From Campylobacter sp. US33a (GTDB taxonomy: Bacteria > Campylobacterota > Campylobacteria > Campylobacterales > Campylobacteraceae): a stretch of DNA of 64,000 nucleotides. Both the position numbers and the translations under genes were made by a program. Each line of letters starts with the position of its first letter. Positions within the stretch are counted from its first letter, which is position 1. The stretch is taken from NCBI RefSeq assembly GCF_004378855.1, contig NZ_RYYL01000006.1, forward strand, positions 62,001 to 126,000. The letters run 5' to 3'. This document shows, piece after piece, positions 39,636-48,063 of this stretch. A model generated the notes under the pieces. That model did not search any database. It had not been told where the DNA came from and worked only from the letters and a program-made list of their open reading frames with translations.

Positions 39636-40660
39636 TGAAAATCGTATATAAATATCTTTTTAATCAATTTTTAAGCACTAAACTTTCGTTATTTTTTATA
39701 CTTTTTACCATTATTTCTATGGTATTTTTTATACAAATTGCCAGGATTACTTCAAGCATAGAAATTAGCTTTTTAGATCTTTTAAAGCTTTATTCTTTTA
39801 TGATACCTAGAATTTTGATTTTCACACTTCCTATAGCTTTTTTTATAGCATTAGCCTTGTCTTTATATAGACTTTCAAAAGAAAATGAAAGCATAGTTAT
39901 TTTTACTCTAGGAATGACACCTAATTTAATTGCTAAATTTTTCTTAAAAATTGCCTTTTTAATCAGCACATGTATGTTAGCGGTTGCGCTTATTTTTATA
40001 CCTATAGCCTTTGAGCTTCAAGATAATTTTGTGGATTATAAAAAAACTCAAGTCAATTTCAATTATAAAAGTGGTGAATTTGGACAAAAATTCTTAGATT
40101 GGATGATTTTTATTGAAAAACAAGAAAATGATCTTTATAAAAATGTTGTAATGTATTATCCTAAAAAAGATGAATTGGAAAAAGAACGATTGATCTTGGC
40201 CACAGAAGCAAGATTAGAACGAAAAGATGATGCAATGAGTTTGAAATTATTAAGTGGTAGAGCTTATATTTTTGACAAAAATGAAACTTTATATTTGGGA
40301 GAATTTAAAGATTTAAGCATTAATACCCTTATTAAAACTCCAAATTTAAATATTAAAAGCTTTTATGAATATTGGTTGGATTTAAATCACAATGATAAAA
40401 GAGCAAAAGAATTTGTAATTTATACTTTAATTTCTTTATTTCCATTTGCAAGCACCTTATTTGCTCTTTCTTTCGGTATTGTTACTTATCGTTATGACAA
40501 AGGTTATATTTATCTTGGAATTTTTGCTGTAATTTGTTTATATTTTGGTGCATTGAGTATTTTCTACAAACCTCCAATATTGGCAGTTGGTAGTATTTTC
40601 CTTTTATTCTTTATAAGTTCTTGGCTCTGTTTTAAAAAAATTATAGCCAATAAATACTGA
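39635..40660 (+). CDS. LptF/LptG-family permease
   Basis: A 341-residue inner-membrane protein of the YjgP/YjgQ family. Helices near the start read LFFILFTIISMVFFIQIAR and MIPRILIFTLPIAFFIALAL, a periplasmic beta-jellyroll region spans about 125-245, and two more helices close the protein. LptF and LptG with LptB2 extract lipopolysaccharide or lipooligosaccharide from the inner membrane. I cannot tell F from G. It overlaps truA by one base. Confidence 0.88.
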   Translation: MKIVYKYLFNQFLSTKLSLFFILFTIISMVFFIQIARITSSIEISFLDLLKLYSFMIPRILIFTLPIAFFIALALSLYRLSKENESIVIFTLGMTPNLIAKFFLKIAFLISTCMLAVALIFIPIAFELQDNFVDYKKTQVNFNYKSGEFGQKFLDWMIFIEKQENDLYKNVVMYYPKKDELEKERLILATEARLERKDDAMSLKLLSGRAYIFDKNETLYLGEFKDLSINTLIKTPNLNIKSFYEYWLDLNHNDKRAKEFVIYTLISLFPFASTLFALSFGIVTYRYDKGYIYLGIFAVICLYFGALSIFYKPPILAVGSIFLLFFISSWLCFKKIIANKY

Positions 40661-41382
40661 TGAAATTAAAGCTTATTTTATCTTACGATGGATCGCGTTT
40701 TAATGGCTCTGCTAGTCAAAGTCATAAAAATAGCGTTCAAGATAATCTTCATGATGCTCTAAAGCATCTTGGAATTTTTAAAAAGCCCTTATTTGCTTCT
40801 AGGACAGATAAGGGGGTTCATGCAAGCAGAGCAGTGGCATGTATAGAATGTGGCGAACATTTTAAAGATTTATTGTTTTTAAAAAAGCAAATTAATAAAT
40901 TCGCAAAACCTTTTATTTATATTAGATATATTGAAAGGGTAAAAGATGATTTTGAAGTGCGTTTTGATGTTAAATCCAGAGAATATCGTTATATTTTTAA
41001 TCATAGCGAATTTAACCCCTTGCAAAGTTCTTATTGTCATTTTTATCCCAAAATTGATATAAAAAAGGTTAATGAAATTTTGATGCTTTTTGAAGGAGTG
41101 CATGATTTTTCCTTTTTTCAAAAGCTTGGTGGTTCAAATAAAACAAGCATTAGAGAAATATTTGATGCAAAAGCTTATGCTTATAAAAACTATACTATAT
41201 TTCATTTTAAAGCCAATGGTTTTTTAAGATCTCAAATCAGACTAATCGTAGCAGCGGTTTTAAAAGTTTTAGAAGGAAAAATGAGTATTTTAGAGCTTAA
41301 AGAGCAAATTGATGCAAAAAAAATTCATTCAAGAATGCTAGCTCCAGCATCTGGCTTATATTTAAGCAAAATTTCATACTAG
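40660..41382 (+). CDS. truA: tRNA pseudouridine synthase A
   Basis: A 240-residue enzyme that forms pseudouridine at positions 38-40 of tRNAs. The catalytic Asp is in ASRTDKGVHASRAVA, preceded by LSYDGSRFNGSASQ; SREYRYIFNHSEFNP and FHFKANGFLRSQIR are typical. It is the last gene of the glmU run, and its stop overlaps the stop of queA on the other strand. Confidence 0.95.
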   Translation: MKLKLILSYDGSRFNGSASQSHKNSVQDNLHDALKHLGIFKKPLFASRTDKGVHASRAVACIECGEHFKDLLFLKKQINKFAKPFIYIRYIERVKDDFEVRFDVKSREYRYIFNHSEFNPLQSSYCHFYPKIDIKKVNEILMLFEGVHDFSFFQKLGGSNKTSIREIFDAKAYAYKNYTIFHFKANGFLRSQIRLIVAAVLKVLEGKMSILELKEQIDAKKIHSRMLAPASGLYLSKISY

Positions 41383-42404
41383 AGAATCAACATGGCATCA
41401 CCATAAGAATAAAATCTATAATTATTCTTAATCGCCTCTTGATAAATTTGCATGGTTTTTTCTCTACCTATAAAAGCGGCTACAAGCATTATTAGTGTTG
41501 ATTTTGGTAAATGGAAATTTGTTAGAAGATAATTTTGTCTAATGGGTAAATTATAAGGGTGCAAAAACAAATCACAAAAACCATTTTGAATTTGGGTTCT
41601 AGCAAAGTATTCTACGCATCTTGTAACCGTTGTGCCTACACCGAGTAAGGGAATATTGCTTTGTATAAGTTTAGCCGTTTCTTCACCAATATCAAAATAC
41701 TCAGAATGCATTTTATGATCCTCTAAATTTTCACATTCCACGCTTTTAAAAGTTCCAGCACCCACATGCAAGGTAAGATAATGCAAATTATGATTTTGTG
41801 CTAGTTTTTCTATCATTTCTTTAGAAAAATGCAAACTTGCCGTTGGAGCTGCTACTGCGCCTTCATTTCTAGCAAAAATACTTTGATAATCACTTATATC
41901 GCTATTCTCATCTGATCTTTTAATATAAGGAGGTAGGGGAATGTGGCCTATGTTTTCTAAAATTTGATAAAGCTCTAAAGTATTTAATAAGTGATCATTT
42001 TGCCAAAATTCAACCCTTCTTACTCCATCATTAAAAAGTTCTAAAACTTTTGCTTTTAAATTTAAATCAAAATGCAATTCTTCACCTATTTTTACTTTGC
42101 CACGAATTTGAGCTAAAAAGGTGAAATTAACGCTAGGTTGATGTAAAAAAAGTTCTATTTTTGCTCCACTTGTTTTATATCCAAAAATTCTAGCTTTAAT
42201 TACTTTAGTATCATTAAAAACGATAGCGCAAGGAGGTAATAAACTTGATAATTCTTTAAAATGAGTGTGCATGATTTTATCTTCATTTTTTATATACACC
42301 AAAAGCTTGGCATTTTCTTTTGGATTTATAGGATAGGTAGCAATATGTTTTTTATCAAGCACATAATCATAGCTCGATAAAAGCAAATCTTTTGGATCAT
42401 TCAT
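41379..42404 (-). CDS. queA: S-adenosylmethionine:tRNA ribosyltransferase-isomerase
   Basis: A 341-residue QueA, which adds the cyclopentene ring in queuosine synthesis. Motifs include LSSYDYVLDKKHIATYP, CAIVFNDTKVIKARIFG, AAPTASLHFSKEM and LHVGAGTFKSV. Three in-frame ATGs lie at 42416, 42410 and 42404. I choose 42404 because the protein then starts close to the usual LLLSSYDY motif and reaches a typical length; the overlap with tatC is then 8 bp. Confidence 0.93.
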   Translation of the reverse strand: MNDPKDLLLSSYDYVLDKKHIATYPINPKENAKLLVYIKNEDKIMHTHFKELSSLLPPCAIVFNDTKVIKARIFGYKTSGAKIELFLHQPSVNFTFLAQIRGKVKIGEELHFDLNLKAKVLELFNDGVRRVEFWQNDHLLNTLELYQILENIGHIPLPPYIKRSDENSDISDYQSIFARNEGAVAAPTASLHFSKEMIEKLAQNHNLHYLTLHVGAGTFKSVECENLEDHKMHSEYFDIGEETAKLIQSNIPLLGVGTTVTRCVEYFARTQIQNGFCDLFLHPYNLPIRQNYLLTNFHLPKSTLIMLVAAFIGREKTMQIYQEAIKNNYRFYSYGDAMLIL

Positions 42405-43137
42405 CGGCATTTTCATCTTTTTTGGCAGGATTAATTTTTTTGGCGATTAAAATCGAAAAACCATATAAAGCACACAAGGGTCCTGCCATTAAAAATTGAG
42501 AGATAATATCAGGTGGAGTCATCAAAGCAGAAAAAATAAAAATAATCAAAACAGCCACTCTAAAATGTCTGGTTAAAAAAGCATCATCAATTAGCCCTAA
42601 TTTAGCAAAGAAAAAAGTAAGCACAGGCATTTCAAAAGCTAAGCCAAATGCAATAACTAATTTAATAAAAAACCCTATATAAGGCCCTGAAGTGATAACA
42701 GGTTTAAAATTTTGCATTTGCACACCAAAATCTACTAAAAATTTAAAAGCCATAGGAATGGCAATAAAATAACAAAAACAAGCTCCTAGCAAAAACATTA
42801 GCGTAGCAAAAAATACAAAAGGTATAACTAGGCGTTTTTCACTATCATAAAGCCCTGGTGCGACAAATTTCCAAAATTGCCAAAAAACTATAGGTGAAGA
42901 AAAGACAAAGGCTGCAAAAAAGGATACTTTCATCGCGGTAAATAAAGGTTCTTGTATTTCTATGAAATTAATCTGCTTAGCCGAATCTGGCAGAATGGCA
43001 ATCACGGGCTTATACATAATACCTAAAATTTGTTGATTAAAATAAAAACAAACAAAAAACATTACAAAAATACAAGAGACACTAATAAAAAGTCTTTTTC
43101 TAAGTTCGGTTAAATGAGGTTTTAACTCTTCAAACAT
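42397..43137 (-). CDS. tatC: Sec-independent protein translocase TatC
   Basis: A 246-residue six-helix receptor for twin-arginine signals. The opening MFEELKPHLTELRKRLFIS matches the conserved N-terminus and FAFEMPVLTFFFAKLGLID holds the conserved Glu of helix four. With TatA (19.6 kb) and TatB next to it, the full Tat system is encoded in the window. It overlaps tatB by 8 bp and queA by 8 bp. Confidence 0.95.
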   Translation of the reverse strand: MFEELKPHLTELRKRLFISVSCIFVMFFVCFYFNQQILGIMYKPVIAILPDSAKQINFIEIQEPLFTAMKVSFFAAFVFSSPIVFWQFWKFVAPGLYDSEKRLVIPFVFFATLMFLLGACFCYFIAIPMAFKFLVDFGVQMQNFKPVITSGPYIGFFIKLVIAFGLAFEMPVLTFFFAKLGLIDDAFLTRHFRVAVLIIFIFSALMTPPDIISQFLMAGPLCALYGFSILIAKKINPAKKDENADE

Positions 43138-43486
43138 TTTCTTTTTCCATTAAGGTTGATTTGGCATTTGTATCATTTTTTTCAGGCTTATTGGCTGAGT
43201 TTGCATTATGATCTAAAATCTCTTTTTTTAATTCATCAAATTCTTCAAAACTTAGTTTTTTTCTTATATTTTCATTGGTTTGAGTGAATTCATCTTTATA
43301 TTTTTGAGCTTCTGATTTTAATTCATTGATATGAATTTCTTTTTCTATAGCATTTTTAGCATCATCAATATTTTTTTTGATGGCTTTAAAAATTTTTACA
43401 AATTGCGCTATGGTGCTTGGTAGTTTTTCTGGACCCAAAACCAAAATAGCAACAATTAAAATAATAATAATCTCGCCCATACTCAT
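43130..43486 (-). CDS. tatB: Sec-independent protein translocase TatB
   Basis: A 118-residue TatB with an N-terminal membrane helix (MGEIIIILIVAILVLGPEKLP), amphipathic helix TIAQFVKIFKAIKKNIDDA and a charged tail. The Glu near residue 5 and the LGPEKLP turn are typical of TatB rather than TatA. It heads the tatB-tatC-queA operon. Confidence 0.92.
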   Translation of the reverse strand: MSMGEIIIILIVAILVLGPEKLPSTIAQFVKIFKAIKKNIDDAKNAIEKEIHINELKSEAQKYKDEFTQTNENIRKKLSFEEFDELKKEILDHNANSANKPEKNDTNAKSTLMEKENV

Positions 43487-43545
43487 TTTTAGCCTTTAAA
43501 ATAAAAAGTAATATTCTACTATGAATATACTTAAAATTTATTGGC

Positions 43546-44166
43546 TTATTCTTTTTTTTCCTCATAAGAAAATACAGGCAAGGACCATTGATATTTTATT
43601 GCCAAAAGTCTTGCTGTAACTCCTATTATAAGAGTAATAATGGTGCAAAATAAAGTATTAATTTCAAACCATACAATTAAAGTATAATAAATTACTCCTG
43701 CAATAATCGCAATACCTGCATAAATTTCTTTTTGAAACACTAAAGGAATTCGCATACATAAAATATCCCTTAAAATTCCACCAAATACACCTGTTATAAC
43801 AGCAGCACTAACTGCGATAATAAAACCATAATTTTCTTCTATGGCAATTTGCGCTCCTAAAATACTAAACACCACAAGACCTATGGCATCAAGAGTCAAA
43901 AATAAACTTTCAAGCCTAGTAACTATGCGTGGGATTTTTGTTGCGAGTAAAGCACAAAAACAAACCAAAACAATATATTCAGGATGCTTTACCCAAGTAA
44001 GAGGATAATGCCCCAAAAGTACATCGCGGATACTTCCACCCCCAATAGCCGTAACAAGTGCTATGAAAATCACACCAAACAAATCCATCTTATGTCTGCC
44101 TGCAGCTAATGCTCCACTCATTCCTTCTGCAGCAATGCCTATAATATACAAAATACTCAATAACAT
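43546..44166 (-). CDS. TRIC-like/UPF0126 cation channel family membrane protein
   Basis: A 206-residue inner-membrane protein made of two similar halves with opposite topology. Each half has a glycine-rich motif: [17 protein letters not shown] in the first and [14 protein letters not shown] in the second. Bacterial members of this family are homologues of trimeric intracellular cation channels. The ligand here is unknown. It is transcribed alone, divergent from the Crp-like regulator. Confidence 0.85.
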   Translation of the reverse strand: MLLSILYIIGIAAEGMSGALAAGRHKMDLFGVIFIALVTAIGGGSIRDVLLGHYPLTWVKHPEYIVLVCFCALLATKIPRIVTRLESLFLTLDAIGLVVFSILGAQIAIEENYGFIIAVSAAVITGVFGGILRDILCMRIPLVFQKEIYAGIAIIAGVIYYTLIVWFEINTLFCTIITLIIGVTARLLAIKYQWSLPVFSYEEKKE

Positions 44167-44279
44167 TAATTTTCTTTAACTTAAATTTTTAAAACTATAA
44201 TGAAAAATTCTTATAATTTTAATTAATATTTTTATTTCTTTGCTAATATTTTTACAAATTACTTAAATAAAGGAATGTC

Positions 44280-44879
44280 GTGCAAGATTATTTAAAGCTT
44301 TTGGAGTCAATTTCTCAAAAAGAAAAATATTTAAAACACAATATGCTGTTTTTTGAAGGCGAAGAGGCTAAGAATTTTTATGTTTTGCTTAAAGGAAAAA
44401 TTAGAGTTTATAAAAGCACAATGGATTTTAAAGAAATCACTTTGCATTATTTTTCACCCATTAGTTTCATAGCCGAAATGCCAGCATATAAAGGGATAAA
44501 ATATCCAGCCAGTGCGATTTGCGAAGAGGAAAGTGAGGTTTTAAAAATCAATTTTGAACAATTTAAAACTTTATGTCTTAAAGATGGAAATTTTAGCCTA
44601 ATAATGATACTTTCTTTATTTGAAAAAATCAAAATACTTGAAAATCAAATTCTATCAAATTCCTTAAGTCTTAAAATAAAACTCGCAAGATATCTTATAG
44701 AAAATGAAACCAAACTTCCATTCATCACACAACGCCAAATTGCTACGGATTTAAACACTTGCAATGAAACCCTATCAAGGTTGTTAAAAAATTTTAAAAA
44801 TTTAGAAATTTTGCAAACTTCAAAAGGTAAAGTTAAGCTTATTGATAAAGAAAAAATAGCAAAATTTGCTTGGAATTAA
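44280..44879 (+). CDS. Crp/Fnr-family transcriptional regulator, NssR-like
   Basis: A 199-residue regulator. The N-terminal part has a cyclic-nucleotide-type fold (NMLFFEGEEAKNFYVLLKG) and the C-terminal winged helix has FITQRQIATDLNTCNETLSR. There is no Fnr-type Cys cluster. In C. jejuni NssR, which controls haemoglobin genes under nitrosative stress, lies next to the same ABC genes; I see no globin gene here. The start is a GTG at 44280 with AAAGGA before it, since the ATG at 44275 is out of frame and soon stops. Confidence 0.75.
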   Translation: MQDYLKLLESISQKEKYLKHNMLFFEGEEAKNFYVLLKGKIRVYKSTMDFKEITLHYFSPISFIAEMPAYKGIKYPASAICEEESEVLKINFEQFKTLCLKDGNFSLIMILSLFEKIKILENQILSNSLSLKIKLARYLIENETKLPFITQRQIATDLNTCNETLSRLLKNFKNLEILQTSKGKVKLIDKEKIAKFAWN

Positions 44880-44937
44880 TTCATTTTTTTAAGACAATTT
44901 TGCTACAATTTAGGAATTTAAAAATTTGTGGATTCTT

Positions 44938-45585
44938 ATGGATTATTTATTTATTGAAAAATTCAGCCCTGTTTTTGCTAATTGTGCTTGGATTACCATA
45001 AAATTAGCTTGTTTGGGTATACTATTTTCTTTTCTTATTGGAATTTTATGCGTGTTAGTTTCATATTTTAAACTTAAACTTATAAATACAATTTGTAGAA
45101 TTTATATAGAATTTTCAAGAAATACACCTTTGATTATCCAACTTTTCTTTTTATATTTTGCTTTCCCTAAAATAGGTATTTATATGGATAGCTTTACTTG
45201 TGCTGTTGTAGGACTTAGTTTCTTAGGGGGTTCTTATATAGCCGAAAGTCTAAGAGCAGGCATTGAAGCGGTTAAAAAACAGCAATTTGAAGCAGGACTT
45301 TCTTTGGGACTTAGTCCTTTGCAAAATTTTCGTTTTATTATCTTGCCGCAAGCATTAAGCATTGCTATGCCAAGTATTAGCGCAAATATTATTTTTTTAT
45401 TTAAAGAAACTTCGGTTGTAAGTATAGTGGCTTTGAGTGATTTGGTATATTTAATGACAGATTTAAATAGTAAATATTATAAAACCGATGAACTTTTGTT
45501 TATGCTTTTTATGAGCTATTTAATCATTCTTTTGCCTTTATCTTTATTTTTATCTTTTGTGGAAAAAAGGTTTACTGATGCTTGA
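44938..45585 (+). CDS. Polar amino-acid ABC transporter permease, subunit 1
   Basis: A 215-residue HisM/GlnP-type permease with about five helices. The coupling motif to the ATPase is seen in GIEAVKKQQFEAGLSLGLSP, and EFSRNTPLIIQLFFLYFAFP is typical. The ATG at 44938 is preferred over a TTG four codons upstream. It overlaps the second permease by 8 bp. With the ATPase and CjaA it forms a complete importer. Confidence 0.9.
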   Translation: MDYLFIEKFSPVFANCAWITIKLACLGILFSFLIGILCVLVSYFKLKLINTICRIYIEFSRNTPLIIQLFFLYFAFPKIGIYMDSFTCAVVGLSFLGGSYIAESLRAGIEAVKKQQFEAGLSLGLSPLQNFRFIILPQALSIAMPSISANIIFLFKETSVVSIVALSDLVYLMTDLNSKYYKTDELLFMLFMSYLIILLPLSLFLSFVEKRFTDA

Positions 45586-46246
45586 TTTAATACAAGAAAT
45601 TTTTAATTACAGCACTATTATGAGACTTTTGGGTGGATTATGGCTGACTTTGGAAATTTCTTTTATTAGCATTGCAATTTCTATTTTAGGCGGTTTATTT
45701 TTTGGAATTTTAATGAGTCTTAAAAAGCGCTATATTTATTTTTTATGTCGCTTTTGTCTCGAATTTGTGCGCGTGATGCCTTTGATTGTTTGGCTTTTTG
45801 TAGTGTATTTTGGTTTGGCAAGATGGCTTGGTGTGGATATTAATGCTTTTATGGCAACTGTGATTGTTTTTAGCATTTGGGGTGTGTTTGAGATGATGGA
45901 TTTGGTAAGATCGGCCTTGCAAAGCATTCCTAAGCATCAATACGAATCTGCTAGTTCGCTAGGGCTTAGCAAGCCAAATGTTTTTATCTTTGTAATCATT
46001 CCGCAAATTTTAAGACGCTTAACACCTATGAGTATGAATTTATTTACAAGAATGATTAAAAGCACCACTTTTGCTTATTTTATAGGGGTTATAGAGCTTT
46101 TTAAAGTTGCACAGCAAATCATAGAATTACACCGCAATGAAATTGTTGCACCTTTTTTGGTTTTTGGTTTGGTGTTTTTTATTTATTTTATTATTTGTTA
46201 TTTTATTACACTTTATTCGAAATATTTAGAGAGAAAATGGAGTTAA
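45578..46246 (+). CDS. Polar amino-acid ABC transporter permease, subunit 2
   Basis: A 222-residue permease of the same type as subunit 1. It has CLEFVRVMPLIVWLFVVYFG and the EAA-type loop ALQSIPKHQYESASSLGLS. I place the start at the ATG at 45578, overlapping the upstream stop by 8 bp; a GTG at 45557 would lie deeper in that gene. The two permeases are expected to form the heterodimeric channel. One base separates its stop from the ATPase start. Confidence 0.9.
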   Translation: MLDLIQEIFNYSTIMRLLGGLWLTLEISFISIAISILGGLFFGILMSLKKRYIYFLCRFCLEFVRVMPLIVWLFVVYFGLARWLGVDINAFMATVIVFSIWGVFEMMDLVRSALQSIPKHQYESASSLGLSKPNVFIFVIIPQILRRLTPMSMNLFTRMIKSTTFAYFIGVIELFKVAQQIIELHRNEIVAPFLVFGLVFFIYFIICYFITLYSKYLERKWS

Positions 46247-46247
46247 A

Positions 46248-46985
46248 ATGAGTATATTAAAAATCGAACATTTACATAAATTTTACGATAAAAATCATGT
46301 TTTAAAAGATATTAATTTAGAAGTGAAGCAAAAAGAGGTGGTTGTGATTTTAGGACCTAGTGGTTGTGGAAAATCTACGCTTTTAAGATGCATTAATGGC
46401 TTAGAAGAAATCGCAGATGGAGCTATTTATATTGACGATAAAAAAATCACAAAAGATTTTAAAGAATGGACAAAAATTCGTCAAAAAGTAGGAATGGTTT
46501 TTCAATCTTATGAATTGTTTGATCATTTAAGCGTGGAAGATAATATACTTTTAGGTCCATTAAAGGTACAAAAAAGAAAAAAAGAAGAAGTTTTAGAGGA
46601 AGCAAAATATTGGCTTGATAGAGTGGGGCTTTTACATAAAATCAAAGCCTATCCTAAAGAATTAAGCGGAGGGCAAAAGCAAAGAATTGCCATAGTAAGA
46701 AGCCTTTGTATGAATCCTGAAATCATGCTTTTTGACGAAGTTACTGCAGCACTTGATCCTGAAATTGTCCGTGAGGTTTTGGATGTAATTTTAAATTTAG
46801 CAAAAGAGGGTATGACTATGCTAATAGTCACTCATGAAATGGGTTTTGCAAGAGCGGTTGCTGATAGAATTGTCTTTATGGATAATGGAGTTATAGTTGA
46901 ACAAAATACTCCGGATGTTTTCTTCACTCAGCCCCAAAGCGAAAGAGCAAGGAAGTTTTTAAATTTATTCAGTTATCATCAGTGA
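46248..46985 (+). CDS. Polar amino-acid ABC transporter ATP-binding protein
   Basis: A 245-residue ATPase of the GlnQ/HisP type. Walker A is GPSGCGKST, the signature is KELSGGQKQRIAIVR, Walker B is PEIMLFDEVTAALDPE and the switch His is in LIVTHEMGFARAVADRI, a form characteristic of amino-acid importers. It is followed by a 175-bp gap with a hairpin and then cjaA. Confidence 0.93.
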   Translation: MSILKIEHLHKFYDKNHVLKDINLEVKQKEVVVILGPSGCGKSTLLRCINGLEEIADGAIYIDDKKITKDFKEWTKIRQKVGMVFQSYELFDHLSVEDNILLGPLKVQKRKKEEVLEEAKYWLDRVGLLHKIKAYPKELSGGQKQRIAIVRSLCMNPEIMLFDEVTAALDPEIVREVLDVILNLAKEGMTMLIVTHEMGFARAVADRIVFMDNGVIVEQNTPDVFFTQPQSERARKFLNLFSYHQ

Positions 46986-47083
46986 TTTTATAAATTTTTG
47001 TTAAAAATTTATTTTTTGTAACATAAAAACAAAAATATACTTAAAATATATTTGGAATAAAATAAATATTTATATTAAAAAAT

Positions 47084-47089
47084 TATAAT
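47084..47089 (+). promoter_or_regulatory. Putative -10 box for cjaA
   Basis: TATAAT (in AATTATAATACC) about 70 bp before the cjaA ATG. A separate promoter would let the abundant binding lipoprotein be made in excess over the permease. Confidence 0.5.
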
Positions 47090-47094
47090 ACCTA

Positions 47095-47119
47095 TTTTAC
47101 AAAACTTGTTTTTGTAAAA
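47095..47119 (+). promoter_or_regulatory. 10-bp hairpin in the cjaA leader
   Basis: TTTTACAAAA and TTTTGTAAAA form a perfect inverted repeat around CTTGT, close to the expected transcription start of cjaA. It could be an operator, an mRNA end or a weak terminator of the ABC transcript. Confidence 0.5.
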
Positions 47120-47160
47120 AAATAAAAATTAGGTTTTTAAAACCAAAGAAAGGCAAAGCG

Positions 47161-48039
47161 ATGAAAAAAATAGTTTTATCTATTTTGGGTATTTTTGTTG
47201 CAGTAATGTTGGCTGCTTGCTCTGGAAATTCTGTTAAAAAAGAAGATTCAAATGCAACCGATTCAAATACCACTACTTCAAGTAGTGGCACTCTTGAAAA
47301 AATCAAACAAAATGGAGTCATTAGAATTGGTGTTTTTGGCGATAAGCCTCCTTTTGGTTACATAGATGCTAAAGGTGTAAATCAAGGCTATGATGTGTAT
47401 TTTGCAAAACGCATAGCAAAAGAACTTTTTGGCGATGAAAATAAAGTAGAATTTGTATTGGTTGAAGCTGCAAATAGGGTTGAGTTTTTAAAATCAGACA
47501 AAGTGGATGTAATTTTAGCAAATTTCACAAAAACTCCGCAAAGAGCTGAACAAGTAGATTTTGCTGCACCTTATATGAAAGTTGCATTGGGAGTAGTTGT
47601 ACCAAGTGATTCTAATCTTAGTAGTGTTGAAGAATTAAAAGATAAAACCTTAATTCTTAATAAAGGAACCACGGCAGATATTTATTTTTACGAAAATTAT
47701 CCAGACATTAAAACTTTGAAATTTGATCAAAATACCGAAACTTTTGCGGCTTTAATAGATGGAAGAGGAGAAGCTTTAAGTCATGATAATACCTTGCTTT
47801 TTGCATGGGTTAAAGAAAATCCTAATTTCAAAGTAGCTATTAAAGAATTAGGAAATCAAGATGTTATTGCGCCTGCTGTTAAAAAAGGTAATGATGATTT
47901 AAGAATTTTTATTGATGAACTAATTGTAAAATTAGCTGAGGAGCAATTTTTTCATAAAGCTTATGAAGAAACTTTAAAAGTTCATTTTTCCGATGATATT
48001 AAGGCTGAAGATATAGTTATAGAAGGCGGAAAATTTTGA
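47161..48039 (+). CDS. cjaA: CjaA: cysteine/amino-acid-binding surface lipoprotein
   Basis: A 292-residue solute-binding protein. The lipoprotein signal ends VMLAACSGNS, so Cys20 is the lipid-modified residue. RIGVFGDKPPFGYIDAKG, KVDVILANFTKTPQRAEQVD and ETFAALIDGRGEALSHDNTL match CjaA of C. jejuni as I know it, an immunodominant cysteine-binding lipoprotein. Here it lies right after an ABC permease/ATPase set that lacks its own binding protein, which makes a functional pairing likely. A short Ser/Thr/Asn linker follows the Cys. Confidence 0.93.
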   Translation: MKKIVLSILGIFVAVMLAACSGNSVKKEDSNATDSNTTTSSSGTLEKIKQNGVIRIGVFGDKPPFGYIDAKGVNQGYDVYFAKRIAKELFGDENKVEFVLVEAANRVEFLKSDKVDVILANFTKTPQRAEQVDFAAPYMKVALGVVVPSDSNLSSVEELKDKTLILNKGTTADIYFYENYPDIKTLKFDQNTETFAALIDGRGEALSHDNTLLFAWVKENPNFKVAIKELGNQDVIAPAVKKGNDDLRIFIDELIVKLAEEQFFHKAYEETLKVHFSDDIKAEDIVIEGGKF

Positions 48040-48043
48040 TTTT

Positions 48044-48063
48044 ATGCCACTTTAAAGTGGCAT
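48044..48063. terminator. Palindromic terminator between cjaA and pepD
   Basis: ATGCCACTTT followed by AAAGTGGCAT is a 20-base perfect palindrome just after the cjaA stop, next to the stop of the convergent peptidase gene. Confidence 0.65.
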
